DNA of 64,000 nt from Sporosarcina obsidiansis (GCF_009651005.1 NZ_WHVW01000001.1:314429-378428); one strand, 5' to 3'. Shown: positions 42,692-52,054, counted from the stretch's first letter. Made by a program: numbers and translations. Notes: generated by a model not told the origin, from the letters alone.

Positions 42692-44251
42692 ATGCGCTGG
42701 TTTGAAGGGATTTATTTTGCGACATCATTGATTGTGCTATTGCTGCTCGCAGTACCCATTGTGATTGCAATCTTTCTGTATTTCTTTGATCGTCGTCAAA
42801 AGCAACACGCTATTTTACGTAACTATCCTGTACTTGGTAGAGTCCGATATATGCTAGAAAAGGCTGGACCAGAAGTTAGGCAGTACTTATTTAATGACGA
42901 TAATAGCGGGAAGCCATTCAGTCGCCAAGAATATTTACATATGGTTATGCCAGGGAAATATTTGAGCAGTGTAATCGGATTTGGCTCCAAGCGAGATTTT
43001 CAAGAGCCGGGTCATTATATCCGTAATGCCATGTTCACAAAGCAAAACGAAGAAATGCGCGTAGATAATGAAAATCTAATTAAGACAATGCGTTATGAGG
43101 TGGATGAAGACAATTTATTTTCTCGTAAGGAACATCGCAAAGAAATCCCTACACTTCCTTGGTTACTGCCTGAAGAAGATGCGATCGTCTTAGGGCCAGA
43201 CTGTAAACAGCCATTTGTTGTCCGCAGTTTACTCGGACAATCGGGAATGAGCTATGGGGCGCTAGGTGAGCATGCTATTACTGCGTTATCTAAAGGAATC
43301 GGGATGGCGCAAGGAGCATGGATGAACACAGGAGAAGGTGGATTGTCCGATCATCATTTAGCAGGTGGTGCCGACATCATCGCTCAAATAGGTTCGGGAT
43401 TATTCGGTTTTCGTACGGAAGGCGGAGATTTCGATATAGAAAAGGTAAAGGAAAAAGCTCAAATTGCTCAAGTAAAAGCGTTCGAAATCAAACTGGCGCA
43501 AGGTGCAAAAATGCGTGGTGGCCATGTAGAAGGAGAAAAAGTGACAGAAGAGATTGCAGCGATCCGAAATGTCACGCCTTTCACATCCATCAACAGCCCG
43601 AACCGTTTCAATCAATTCAATGATTATCCTTCATTGTTCACTTTCATAGAAGATATTCGCACTGCAGGAGGGAAGCCTGTTGGCATAAAAGTAGTCATTG
43701 GCGGCAAAGAGGATGCGGAAGAACTTGCTTTACAGATGGCGGAGACGGGTATGGGACCTGACTTCATTTCACTAGATGGAGCAGAAGGAGGGTCAGGTGC
43801 TACCTATCAAGATCTAGCTGATAGTGTGGGTTTACCGTTACGTTCTGCGCTGATTTTATTAGATGACGCGTTGCGGAAGTACGAGGTACGTGATCGAGTG
43901 AAGATTATTGCTTCTGGTAAAATCATTACACCTGATAAAGCGGCTATCGCATTGGCGCTGGGAGCAGACTTGATACAAATTGCTCGTGGATTCATGATTT
44001 CCGTTGGATGCATAATGGCAGAACGGTGCCATACGAATGAATGCCCGGCAGGGGTCGCCACCACTGATAAACATTTACAGCGTGCGCTCGTTGTAGAGGA
44101 GAAAAAGTTTCGAGTCACTAATTACATTTTAACAATGAGGGAAGGATTGTTTCGAGTAGCGGCTGCAGCAGGTTTAGACTCTCCAACAAAGTTCGAACGA
44201 AAGCATGTCATTTATAAAGATGAACAGGGGAGGATTTATCCTGTAGAATAA
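42692..44251 (+). CDS. FMN-binding glutamate synthase-domain protein (YerD-like)
   Basis: 519 residues. N-terminal TM helix (about 8-32), then a domain matching the FMN/iron-sulfur part of the large subunit of glutamate synthase: S-G-M-S-Y-G-A-L-G, M-N-T-G-E-G-G, G-H-V-E-G-E-K-V, S-I-N-S-P-N-R, S-L-D-G-A-E-G-G-S-G-A, I-A-S-G-K-I and the C-x5-C-x5-C-like cluster around C-I-M-A-E-R-C-H-T-N-E-C-P-A-G (about 440-454). The amidotransferase domain is missing, so it is not a full GOGAT. B. subtilis has such a protein (YerD). Actual reaction unknown. Terminator follows. Confidence 0.9.
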   Translation: MRWFEGIYFATSLIVLLLLAVPIVIAIFLYFFDRRQKQHAILRNYPVLGRVRYMLEKAGPEVRQYLFNDDNSGKPFSRQEYLHMVMPGKYLSSVIGFGSKRDFQEPGHYIRNAMFTKQNEEMRVDNENLIKTMRYEVDEDNLFSRKEHRKEIPTLPWLLPEEDAIVLGPDCKQPFVVRSLLGQSGMSYGALGEHAITALSKGIGMAQGAWMNTGEGGLSDHHLAGGADIIAQIGSGLFGFRTEGGDFDIEKVKEKAQIAQVKAFEIKLAQGAKMRGGHVEGEKVTEEIAAIRNVTPFTSINSPNRFNQFNDYPSLFTFIEDIRTAGGKPVGIKVVIGGKEDAEELALQMAETGMGPDFISLDGAEGGSGATYQDLADSVGLPLRSALILLDDALRKYEVRDRVKIIASGKIITPDKAAIALALGADLIQIARGFMISVGCIMAERCHTNECPAGVATTDKHLQRALVVEEKKFRVTNYILTMREGLFRVAAAAGLDSPTKFERKHVIYKDEQGRIYPVE

Positions 44252-44291
44252 AAAAAGTACTCGATGAGATAGTTCATCGAGTACTTTTAGT
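44250..44291. terminator. Bidirectional terminator between YerD-like and NlpC/P60 genes
   Basis: AAAAGTACTCGATGA pairs perfectly with TCATCGAGTACTTTT. Confidence 0.88.
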
Positions 44292-44293
44292 GT

Positions 44294-44974
44294 TTAGATT
44301 CTTCGGAAGCTATTGAATTTAGACTTCCAATACGGGTTGCTCAAGCTGACGACTTCTGATTTTTTACCGCCCGCATGGACAAACTTATTGTTACCGATAT
44401 AAATCCCTACATGAGAAATGCCTTTACGGTATGTATTTTGGAAGAATACCAGGTCACCTGGTTTCGGTGATTTGATTTTCGCTGACTGTTTATACTGTCC
44501 TGTTGTTGTTCTAGAGATAGACTTACCGTTTTTCTTAAATGAATACTGGATAAACCCGCTACAGTCAAAACCTCTTGTAGTCGTTCCGCCGAAGCGATAC
44601 GGAATACCTCGTAAGTTCATTGCTGTTTTTACAACACCTGTGCTACTTTTTGCTGGTGTGGATGCTGCGACTGACTTAGCAGATGACTTAGTTAAAAGTG
44701 TGCTAAGCACATAGCCTTTTTTGCCATTCACCTTCACTTTATACCACACTTCTGAACCAACGCTCTTTTGGTGTGTCAGTTGAACACGTGTACCTTTTTT
44801 AATTGAAAACACAATTCTATGTTTGGTGCCCGCGTCTGCACGGACATTCGTATTATATTTCGCTATGTATGTACCACTTTTTGCTTTCGCTACACTTGCT
44901 GCGTCAGCGTTGCCCCCCGTAAAGCCAATTACCATAATCATTGCCATCAATATCGAAAATAAAAACTTCTTCAA
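44294..44974 (-). CDS. Secreted SH3b - NlpC/P60 cell wall endopeptidase
   Basis: 226 residues. Signal peptide (1-26), SH3b domain (about 35-95, N-V-R-A-D-A-G-T-K-H, G-T-R-V-Q-L-T, W-Y-K-V-K-V-N-G-K-K-G-Y-V), linker, and NlpC/P60 domain (about 112-226) with catalytic Cys138 (F-D-C-S-G-F), His188 (S-H-V-G-I-Y-I) and His200 (F-V-H-A-G). It cleaves D-gamma-glutamyl-diaminopimelate or similar bonds in wall peptides. TTG 44974 follows AAGGAGAG. A near match to a WalR box (TGTTAC-N5-TGTCAT, 45072-45088) lies about 100 bases upstream. Confidence 0.93.
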   Translation of the reverse strand: MKKFLFSILMAMIMVIGFTGGNADAASVAKAKSGTYIAKYNTNVRADAGTKHRIVFSIKKGTRVQLTHQKSVGSEVWYKVKVNGKKGYVLSTLLTKSSAKSVAASTPAKSSTGVVKTAMNLRGIPYRFGGTTTRGFDCSGFIQYSFKKNGKSISRTTTGQYKQSAKIKSPKPGDLVFFQNTYRKGISHVGIYIGNNKFVHAGGKKSEVVSLSNPYWKSKFNSFRRI

Positions 44975-45112
44975 TGCCTGACTCTCCTTCGAAATAGTAT
45001 ATGTCTATCTAGCTGCAAGTTACATCTTACACGACTGGCAGAATCTAAACATTACGTTCTTATTAAGAAGTTGTTACAGTGTTGTCATCTCGTAAAGTAA
45101 TTGTAATAAAAC

Positions 45113-45144
45113 AAACCAGCTGCTCCCTGGTAGGAACAACTGGT
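45113..45144 (-). terminator. Terminator after the YflT-type stress gene
   Basis: On the - strand CCAGTTGTTCC pairs with GGGAGCAGCTGG (imperfect), then TTTGTTTTATT. Confidence 0.7.
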
Positions 45145-45160
45145 CGATAAGGTAGAAATA

Positions 45161-45847
45161 TTAATCTCTCGGAAATGGACGCGTAGGATCTTTTGGAAGA
45201 GAATCTTCTATTAAAGCATCGGGATGTGTAGAAGAGATTTCAGAGTTTGAAATGATCTGGGATTCTTCATCTTCTTTCACAATATCAGTATTCTGAACAT
45301 CAGCAGCTAACACTTCTGGAGGGACTGGATTTTTCAACGGTTCATAACCTCCATAAGAAGGTTCAATTTCATCAACTGGTCGGGTAGTTTGCATTGTTTT
45401 CTCATTTAGAAAAGGATCGCTCTTCCGATCGGGGTCCGAAAATTTCTTTGATGTGGCCGGTGAGAGATCATCCGTGTAGAAAGGTTCGTCCTTCGAAAAA
45501 ACACTGAACGCCCATCCTTCGTCTACGTATAGCAGCATACCGCCATGTTGCACTTCCTCGTAATAGCGGTCAATTTCTGTATTATCCATACCAACACCAA
45601 ACATCATTCTCTTGACTTGGTTTTCTCCTGTAAGAAAACCGATAAACCGGTCAGTCCAAGACTCATAAGCAGCGTGGACATCGGCAGCAGTTCGGCTTCG
45701 AAGCATCGACACATCCGTTTCATTTTTAGCAATTACATAAATGTTGTCGTCAAGATAGCCTGTTAGTTTCAATTCTTCTATCTTGTCGAGAAGGTCAGAA
45801 TCATTATAATACACACCGATAAATGTCTTGTTGTTCATTTCGTTCAT
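45161..45847 (-). CDS. YflT-type general stress protein with extended C-terminus
   Basis: 228 residues from ATG 45847, preceded by AGAGGAGGCAA; the longer reading to 45979 begins in the previous terminator region. The N-terminal 110 residues (F-I-G-V-Y-Y-N-D-S-D-L-L-D-K-I-E-E-L-K-L, then G-V-G-M-D-N-T-E-I-D-R-Y-Y-E-E-V) are the YflT/GSP17M domain. The C-terminal half is disordered, rich in Pro, Asp and Glu. A good SigB promoter precedes it. Function unknown; part of the general stress response. Confidence 0.85.
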   Translation of the reverse strand: MNEMNNKTFIGVYYNDSDLLDKIEELKLTGYLDDNIYVIAKNETDVSMLRSRTAADVHAAYESWTDRFIGFLTGENQVKRMMFGVGMDNTEIDRYYEEVQHGGMLLYVDEGWAFSVFSKDEPFYTDDLSPATSKKFSDPDRKSDPFLNEKTMQTTRPVDEIEPSYGGYEPLKNPVPPEVLAADVQNTDIVKEDEESQIISNSEISSTHPDALIEDSLPKDPTRPFPRD

Positions 45848-45892
45848 AGTATTGCCTCCTCTAATTTTTGAAATTTTGTTGGTATAGATACC

Positions 45893-45917
45893 ATACCCCT
45901 TGGTGTTATATGAAAAC
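45893..45917 (-). promoter_or_regulatory. SigB-type promoter of the YflT-type gene
   Basis: On the - strand GTTTTC, 13 bases, GGGTAT. The -10 is a perfect match and the -35 five of six. It lies 46 bases before the ATG. Confidence 0.7.
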
Positions 45918-45950
45918 CTACTATCATAGAACAGGGAATTATTACTAATA

Positions 45951-45986
45951 AAAAACCGGCAAAAGAGTGATAGACTCATTGCCGGT
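45951..45986 (-). terminator. Terminator of the three-gene surface operon
   Basis: On the - strand AAACCGGCAA and its complement enclose a loop of about 15 bases, then TTTTTTATTAG. Confidence 0.85.
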
Positions 45987-45994
45987 TTAACGTG

Positions 45995-48229
45995 TTATTT
46001 TTGTATTTTTACCTTTTGCTCTCCAACCAAATTGCCGTCCTCATCATATGCCAAGAAGGTCGCAAGGGAGGCGATTTGAAAGTCTTGAATCTCGAAAATC
46101 CCTTTACTCATCATATAAATATTGTGGCCTCTATGTGCCAGTTCGTAATCCAAATCTCCTGAACGAGAGGAAAAGCGAACGATGACTTTTTGGATTGTTC
46201 CGCAAGCATTGGATACTTCAGTCTCCATTAGAATATCTCGGCTAGTCAGCTTAACTGAAGGAGAATCGAAAACAGACGAGAGTAATGAACAAGTCGGTAA
46301 CGGAATACCGCAATTAATGTCTTGCAGGATAGATTGATAGATCTGGGGAAGTTCTAAGCTATCGTGCATAGCATAGTAACTGCCTCCAGTTTCATTTGCA
46401 ATTTGTTTTAATAGACTTTCATCTAGATCTTTTCCAAGACCAATTGTAAAAATGCGGATACCAAGTTTTTTGGCATTTGCCGCTTCATTTAAAATAGCTT
46501 GTCTAGAAGATTTTCCATCTGTCAGTAAGATCACAACTTTCTTCCGGTCCGTAGTGAAATGACTGAACGCTACTTTCAATCCACTAGCGATGTTTGTACC
46601 GCCACTTTGTCTTACATTCTCCAAATAAGGCGTGACATACGAAGGAGTTCCTTGTTGTAAAAACATCCCGCGAGTTGTGAAATGGGTGGCAATATTTTTA
46701 TCTGCATGTAGTGCATCGATAAATTCTTTTGTTTTACTAACACGCAGACGATCCGGGTCATTACGAATCATGCTTCCAGAAGAGTCGATAACAAATCCGA
46801 TTTCTGGCTTTTCGTTTGTACATGTTGTGTCAGCAGTGATCGGAGAAGTAAAGGTTACCGGTACAGTGAAACTTTTGTTGAGAATTGAAGCGACGGCATC
46901 TTCATTGATTGTAGAATTTGATACTGCCGTTGCAATAATCTCATCCTTCAATGCATAACGGGGTGTCGTAAAGTATGTTGTAGCTACTCCGTTATAAAAG
47001 TTCGGATAGGACTGATCAAATGGTAGCCCTGATAACGATTCAAGCTTAAGATAACCGTTGAAGCCAGAAATCCGGTCACCGCCAGGCTTTGCGAGTGTAG
47101 CGGTAACTCTAGTTTGTCCATATGATAAGTGTTCAATATCGAGCTGTACTTCTGCTTTTGGTTCATAGGTTACTGTTGCAGTAGCGGAAGGAAGTGTACA
47201 ATTTCCCATCTTATCAACAGGTGTCACGGTAATTGTGTCAACTGTATACTTTGTCGTACGAGGAGCGATTACTTTTACAGTTACTTCAGGTCCGTCAGAA
47301 AGGACTCTAGTATTTCGCCATTCAGACAGTGTGTTTGCTGTTTTCTGAAAGTTCTCCACTTCAAAGCGCGCGCCTTCTTTAGAAGTAACATCGAATAATA
47401 GTTCCCTTTCATACGGAATTAATTCTCCATTACAATCACGGAATGTGAAGGTGATAAACGTGGTATCTTTACCATTCGCTGTCAACACCGGTTTTTCGAT
47501 ATCCACTGCCACATTAGTAGATGGCTTTGTTATATCTGTACCAGGAAGGGCAGGTTGATTTGGACGCTCGAAATTTATTTCATCGTCTTTAATGAAATTA
47601 GCAGGATACACATATTTGGAATCATGTTTTCCTGTTGCTTTCGAATGAAGACCTTGCAATTCGCACCCTTGCTGAAGAGTCATTTGATAAAGGTAGCTAA
47701 CAGTTTCAGCGCGTGTTAGCTCATCATTCGGCCCGAAATCCAGGTAATCGTTTTTTCCTGTAATCCCATTTGCAATATCGTTGGAATATAGATAATAGAC
47801 TGCTTGATGTTTAGAAAGATCTACACCTTGATAAGCGGCGAAGATACGAGCTGCATCGGCTTTTTTTACGGAAGCATCTCTCGCATAACGATTGGTCGTC
47901 CCATTTAAGGGTAAGAAATGACTTTTTAAATATCGATAATTGCCCATCGCTTTGTGCTCACCTGACAAAGCTGCAAATGAATTGGGTGAAGTACAGTCAA
48001 ACCGGACGAGCATCGTGACTAGCTGAGCTTCCGTAATAGCTTGGTCGGGTTTGAATGTGCCGTCTGGATATCCAGCGGTCAATCCTTCATCATAAGCCCA
48101 TTGGATTGCGTCTTTTGCCCAATGACGATCTTTAACATCTGTAAAGGTGCTTTTAGCAGAAACTTGCAATGGCAAAAGTGCAAAAAGGACGAGCAACATT
48201 CCCCATATAAATGAATTGCGTGCCTTCAT
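45995..48229 (-). CDS. SLH-anchored surface protein with von Willebrand A domain
   Basis: 744 residues. Signal peptide (1-25), SLH repeats at about 27-75, 85-140 (diverged) and 145-190 (T-F-T-D-V-K-D-R-H-W-A-K-D-A-I, G-Y-P-D-G-T-F-K-P). Middle region (about 230-455): two beta-sandwich domains of invasin/Ig-like type. A vWA domain (about 470-650) has the full MIDAS start V-I-D-S-S-G-S-M, then G-G-T-N (Thr ligand) and L-L-T-D-G (Asp ligand), so it can bind a metal and ligand. A C-terminal beta domain follows. Last gene of an operon of three exported proteins, 17 bases after the previous stop. Likely a surface adhesion or sensing component; partner unknown. Confidence 0.88.
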   Translation of the reverse strand: MKARNSFIWGMLLVLFALLPLQVSAKSTFTDVKDRHWAKDAIQWAYDEGLTAGYPDGTFKPDQAITEAQLVTMLVRFDCTSPNSFAALSGEHKAMGNYRYLKSHFLPLNGTTNRYARDASVKKADAARIFAAYQGVDLSKHQAVYYLYSNDIANGITGKNDYLDFGPNDELTRAETVSYLYQMTLQQGCELQGLHSKATGKHDSKYVYPANFIKDDEINFERPNQPALPGTDITKPSTNVAVDIEKPVLTANGKDTTFITFTFRDCNGELIPYERELLFDVTSKEGARFEVENFQKTANTLSEWRNTRVLSDGPEVTVKVIAPRTTKYTVDTITVTPVDKMGNCTLPSATATVTYEPKAEVQLDIEHLSYGQTRVTATLAKPGGDRISGFNGYLKLESLSGLPFDQSYPNFYNGVATTYFTTPRYALKDEIIATAVSNSTINEDAVASILNKSFTVPVTFTSPITADTTCTNEKPEIGFVIDSSGSMIRNDPDRLRVSKTKEFIDALHADKNIATHFTTRGMFLQQGTPSYVTPYLENVRQSGGTNIASGLKVAFSHFTTDRKKVVILLTDGKSSRQAILNEAANAKKLGIRIFTIGLGKDLDESLLKQIANETGGSYYAMHDSLELPQIYQSILQDINCGIPLPTCSLLSSVFDSPSVKLTSRDILMETEVSNACGTIQKVIVRFSSRSGDLDYELAHRGHNIYMMSKGIFEIQDFQIASLATFLAYDEDGNLVGEQKVKIQK

Positions 48230-48246
48230 TGTAGGCGCCCCCTTTC

Positions 48247-49683
48247 TTATTTAGTGAAGAAAATATCATCGCGATAATTTTGTTTTAAGTCATTTTCTAA
48301 GAAGTCTAAGAAACGAGAGGTAATGAGTGCGGCTTGTGCTCTCGTTAATTGTTGTTGCGGATTAAAGCGATTAAATTCATTTCCTTGAATCAATCCGAGC
48401 TCAGTAGCTACATAGACGCTATCTTTTGCCCAGCTTGAAATCTTATGATCATCCGCATAATGTGTCTTGAAACCAGGACTTGGCGCTCGGCCTTCCATGC
48501 CTAATGCGCGAACGAGAATTGCTACAGCCTGCACTCTTGTGATCGGACTGTCCGGTTCGAATGAGTCAGGTGTGACACCCGTAATAATGCCTTGTTCCAC
48601 GGCACTTTCGATGTACATATAGTCAGGATCTTTTGTGGATAAGTCCGAGAAAATAGGTTTTGGTGGTACTTTACTCTTCTTCGGTGGCTCCAATACTCGT
48701 AAATCTACTGCTTTCAAAATCCCTACTGTATATTGATAACGTTTCATCGGTGTATTAGGTGAGAAAAATTGAGATTTCTCATCAAAAATCCCTAATGAAT
48801 ACAGTTTTTGAATCGCATCTTTTGCCTGATGACGATCTAAGTCACGGAATTTTGGCACGATGAGTCGCTCTATTTTAGGTGTGTTTTTCTTTTGCAATTC
48901 CATTCTGCCTTTTCCCGCACCAAATGGGATATCATACGTGTATTCACTGACCATATCAGAAGAGCTAATGACAGCGTGTCCACCCGTAAAGCTTGATAGG
49001 GAAGGATCAAAAGGTTCATATTGCAACACACGAGACTTACTGTCGGATGCTTTGCTTGTCACGAAAGCCGAGCCCTTTGGCGTAATGATTTCAGAATCCA
49101 TCAACTGAGTTTCAGTAGCACCCCAGAAATTTTTATACCCCATATTGCGACCATTTAAATGAACGGTAATCAAGTGTTCCTTTTTCGTAGCTGCCTCTTT
49201 AAACTTGTAAATTTTACGACCTACCATATTACCTGAATAAAAGCTCGATGCTGGCAAGTTATCTGAGACAGTACCTTCTGAATACTGATAATTATCAAGC
49301 GTGTACGTATCTTTTCCGATTGTCACTTTTTCAGAATAGCTTTTCGCTTCAAATTGGGCGGTCGTTTGCCCTTTTCCTGCATGGTCATTGACATTTGCTA
49401 CATAGTTCATACTTCTGGTTAATTTATCACCACTTGGGCTTGTCAACGTGAAACGGTAGGTACGGGTCAACGTATTTTTACTTTCTTTTTCACTGACGAC
49501 TGCTTTACCAGAGAACTGGATCGGATAGCCCGTTAGAAAAAACAATTCTTTATATTCGTATTCATTCATGACACCACCATTTACATCTACTGGACTGGCT
49601 AATGCAGATGAAGCCTTAAACGAAACAGAGACGAGGAGGAACGAAAAAAGAAATAATATACTTAATCTGGTGAAAATCTTCAT
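48247..49683 (-). CDS. SLH-domain surface protein, middle gene of the surface operon
   Basis: 478 residues from ATG 49683, eight bases after AAGGTG; the longer reading from 49731 has no site. Signal peptide 1-30. Residues about 30-285 are a beta-rich domain I do not recognise (Y-E-Y-K-E-L-F-F-L-T-G-Y-P-I, N-L-P-A-S-S-F-Y-S-G-N). Three SLH repeats at about 295-345, 355-410 and 420-470 (F-R-D-L-D-R-H-Q-A-K-D-A-I; F-E-P-D-S-P-I-T-R-V-Q-A-V-A-I-L-V; W-A-K-D-S-V-Y-V-A). Here SLH is C-terminal, while the vWA protein has it at the N-terminus, so the two attach by opposite ends. Confidence 0.85.
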   Translation of the reverse strand: MKIFTRLSILFLFSFLLVSVSFKASSALASPVDVNGGVMNEYEYKELFFLTGYPIQFSGKAVVSEKESKNTLTRTYRFTLTSPSGDKLTRSMNYVANVNDHAGKGQTTAQFEAKSYSEKVTIGKDTYTLDNYQYSEGTVSDNLPASSFYSGNMVGRKIYKFKEAATKKEHLITVHLNGRNMGYKNFWGATETQLMDSEIITPKGSAFVTSKASDSKSRVLQYEPFDPSLSSFTGGHAVISSSDMVSEYTYDIPFGAGKGRMELQKKNTPKIERLIVPKFRDLDRHQAKDAIQKLYSLGIFDEKSQFFSPNTPMKRYQYTVGILKAVDLRVLEPPKKSKVPPKPIFSDLSTKDPDYMYIESAVEQGIITGVTPDSFEPDSPITRVQAVAILVRALGMEGRAPSPGFKTHYADDHKISSWAKDSVYVATELGLIQGNEFNRFNPQQQLTRAQAALITSRFLDFLENDLKQNYRDDIFFTK

Positions 49684-49734
49684 TTCATAACACCTTCTTT
49701 TAGGCAGTAAGAGGTGCTCTCTCACTGCCATATT

Positions 49735-51381
49735 TTAATCAACAATAATCATTCTGGCTTTAACTACGTTTTCAGCTACTATATAGAGTCGATCGTTGAT
49801 GTGTAAATCTTGTGGTTGAATGACTTTTCCATCTTTAATAAAAGTCGCTTGCTGGATATCCATTTTATTAATGAAGCCTTGAGTAGCCCATGCACCGTTC
49901 ATCCACTGGCTAACGTTGCGCACATCGATCGTCTGCTTGGCAGGAGAGATCGCAGATAATCTTCCAACAGATACGATACGCGTCGGATGATAGTCGGTGA
50001 AATGAGCTGCCATAATTTGGCCATCTTTCACATAAAAATATCCATATTGACCAATCTGGAATGATAATTCGGTTTGAGGGATCAAACCAATAAACGTTTT
50101 GTTTCTATCCTTGACGGCATAGGTCTCATTATTAAAATAAAAATCTTGGTCTACCGAATAAGACCAAACATTTTGCTTCAGTGCGAATGGCGATGACAAT
50201 CGTAATTGATAGCCAAGGACACCCGATACTCTTCCATAATAAATTTGATGATCAGCTAGATTCGGACTATCCAATCCGTCATTACTGATATGTATAATGT
50301 TGGCATACTGCTTGTTCATCGGGCCGGCTGCTGCGATAAATGCTGTTCCATAGGCGCCCAACGCTTCAGGTTCTACCAGTCTTCCATTACGGATCAAAAT
50401 CGTTCCATCATGATAATGAAAGCTTTCGGAAGTAGTTAAGCTCACTTGTTTTGTTTTTCCATTGAAGCTCTTTAACGGCTCGTAATATGTCCGTTCTTCA
50501 TTTTTCTGGATGATAATCCGTTCCACTTGTTCCTTGCCATGTTTATTGACGGTTGCGATATATACTTTATGATTCGCATATTTCCGCAACTGATCATGAG
50601 GGACGGGTTGATTGTCCAAATAAATTGGCGTTTGAGCAGAGTAATAATAGCTAGAATTGCTATTTAAAGTATTTGGAAACCAATGCCAATTTAAAAACTT
50701 TGTTTCATCACGCATGATGATTTTACGGCTGATCGGATCGATTCGATGAAGAGTTCCTTTGTATAATCCAGCAACTTGTACACCTGGCTCTAAAATTTCT
50801 AACAACATAATATAGTTTGAGTTATAGACGGAGAACTTAATTTTGACACGATCTCCTTCATATAAAGAACTGATATCGGTTAACCTATCATTCTTGTAAA
50901 ATTGCGTATCTGAATTCAAATAGACATTCTTGACTCGTCCATCATCTAGCTTAATGGTAAGGCCCTTTCGATTTCTTTCCATATAAGAAACGATACCACT
51001 ATATACTTTCCCGTTAGTTTCAATGACTGCAGGAGGCGTATCGGTCTTACCACTAAGTGTTTTCACACGGCGGAGCTGGACATCTGCTTCCACTTCCATA
51101 CCAAGTTTAAATGCGTCTATTTTCACAGGTACTGTGTCGATAGTTAGTTGTGCATAGTGATCTATCGATAAGGTAATGGTACGACCTGCATCATTTTTAA
51201 TAGTCACCTTACTCAACACTTGCTTAAATGTGTTTTTATCTACTTGAATTTCGTCATAATCTGCTTTGACGAATGTGCCGGTTATCAGTTCACTTGCCTC
51301 TGCAGTATTTGAATAATTGAATAGACATCCGATTGCGATGGCCATGCTGCACATGAATACTGCAAACCATTTTTTATACAA
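49735..51381 (-). CDS. Exported beta-rich protein, first gene of the surface operon
   Basis: 548 residues from TTG 51381, after GGAGGTG; the reading from 51435 would start before that site. N-terminal helix W-F-A-V-F-M-C-S-M-A-I-A-I-G-C-L-F acts as a signal peptide or anchor. The mature part is a chain of short beta-barrel-like units: G-x-F-V-x-A-D-Y-D, V-K-N-V-Y-L-N-S-D-T-Q-F, G-D-R-V-K-I-K-F-S, repeated several times. No SLH domain and no catalytic motif. It is 51 bases upstream of the SLH gene in the same direction. I cannot name the family; a scaffold role with the two SLH proteins is inference. Confidence 0.75.
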   Translation of the reverse strand: MYKKWFAVFMCSMAIAIGCLFNYSNTAEASELITGTFVKADYDEIQVDKNTFKQVLSKVTIKNDAGRTITLSIDHYAQLTIDTVPVKIDAFKLGMEVEADVQLRRVKTLSGKTDTPPAVIETNGKVYSGIVSYMERNRKGLTIKLDDGRVKNVYLNSDTQFYKNDRLTDISSLYEGDRVKIKFSVYNSNYIMLLEILEPGVQVAGLYKGTLHRIDPISRKIIMRDETKFLNWHWFPNTLNSNSSYYYSAQTPIYLDNQPVPHDQLRKYANHKVYIATVNKHGKEQVERIIIQKNEERTYYEPLKSFNGKTKQVSLTTSESFHYHDGTILIRNGRLVEPEALGAYGTAFIAAAGPMNKQYANIIHISNDGLDSPNLADHQIYYGRVSGVLGYQLRLSSPFALKQNVWSYSVDQDFYFNNETYAVKDRNKTFIGLIPQTELSFQIGQYGYFYVKDGQIMAAHFTDYHPTRIVSVGRLSAISPAKQTIDVRNVSQWMNGAWATQGFINKMDIQQATFIKDGKVIQPQDLHINDRLYIVAENVVKARMIIVD

Positions 51382-51521
51382 ATTCCTCACACCTCCAATA
51401 ATTATTGCGTCAATTATATATCGGTCAACTAGCAAGGGATTGAAGGAAAAAGCCTCATGTTTTCATCTAGTCTTTTAGCCGTCTTACTAGGTTCTAGCGT
51501 TAACACAAACTACCATTATCT

Positions 51522-51550
51522 TTGTCAACGTTTTACAAATATGATAGGAT
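51522..51550 (+). promoter_or_regulatory. Promoter of the lipoprotein gene
   Basis: TTGTCA (51522-51527), 17 bases, TAGGAT (51545-51550); the ATG is 39 bases further on. Confidence 0.6.
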
Positions 51551-51588
51551 ACATTTTAGAGTCCAGAATAGAAAGGGTCGGTTATACA

Positions 51589-52002
51589 ATGAAAAAAAGA
51601 CATCTAGTGGCTCCGCTTGGCTTATCTCTTCTATTATTGGGAGCTTGCGGTGCGGATTCTGAAGAAGAAAAAAAAGTGGATCAAGAACAAACCGAACCAG
51701 CTGAAAACGAGACACCCGAAGTTGTGGATAAATCTGATACCACTACATCCAATGATAAAATGAAAGAGGAATTCGCTAAAGAAGATGGCGTATCTCAAGT
51801 CAGCCTGATTATTACAGAGGATGCGGGCGGTTATGTACTATTAGATTTCGAAGTTTCTGAGGATATGAAAAAAGAACAAGCAGAAAAAATTGCGAAAAAG
51901 TTCTATGACCGCATTGAAAAAGAATATGCAGATCATAGTATCGATATCCAAGCAAGAAAAAGTGGCGAAACTTTCGTACAGGAAACAAAAGAAGCGAAAT
52001 AA
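51589..52002 (+). CDS. Small acidic lipoprotein
   Basis: 137 residues from ATG 51589, with GAAAGG before it; the earlier frame start at 51457 has neither site nor signal. A lipoprotein signal ends in L-L-L-G-A-C (Cys24). An acidic linker (about 27-60, E-E-E-K-K-V-D-Q-E-Q-T-E) is followed by a small alpha/beta domain. No family recognised. It is divergent from the surface operon, with which it shares a 207-base promoter region, and could belong to the same envelope function. Confidence 0.8.
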   Translation: MKKRHLVAPLGLSLLLLGACGADSEEEKKVDQEQTEPAENETPEVVDKSDTTTSNDKMKEEFAKEDGVSQVSLIITEDAGGYVLLDFEVSEDMKKEQAEKIAKKFYDRIEKEYADHSIDIQARKSGETFVQETKEAK

Positions 52003-52008
52003 ATATCC

Positions 52009-52054
52009 AGACGATTGCTACTCATTCATTGGGTAGGCAATCGTCTTTTTAATA
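52009..52054 (+). terminator. Terminator after the lipoprotein gene
   Basis: AGACGATTGC and its complement with an inner ACTC/GGGT pairing, then TTTTT. Confidence 0.88.

Noticed and set aside
42692..44251. Full glutamate synthase large subunit
   Set aside because: Only the FMN domain is present; the N-terminal glutamine amidotransferase domain and the C-terminal beta-helix are absent, and a TM helix replaces the N-terminus.
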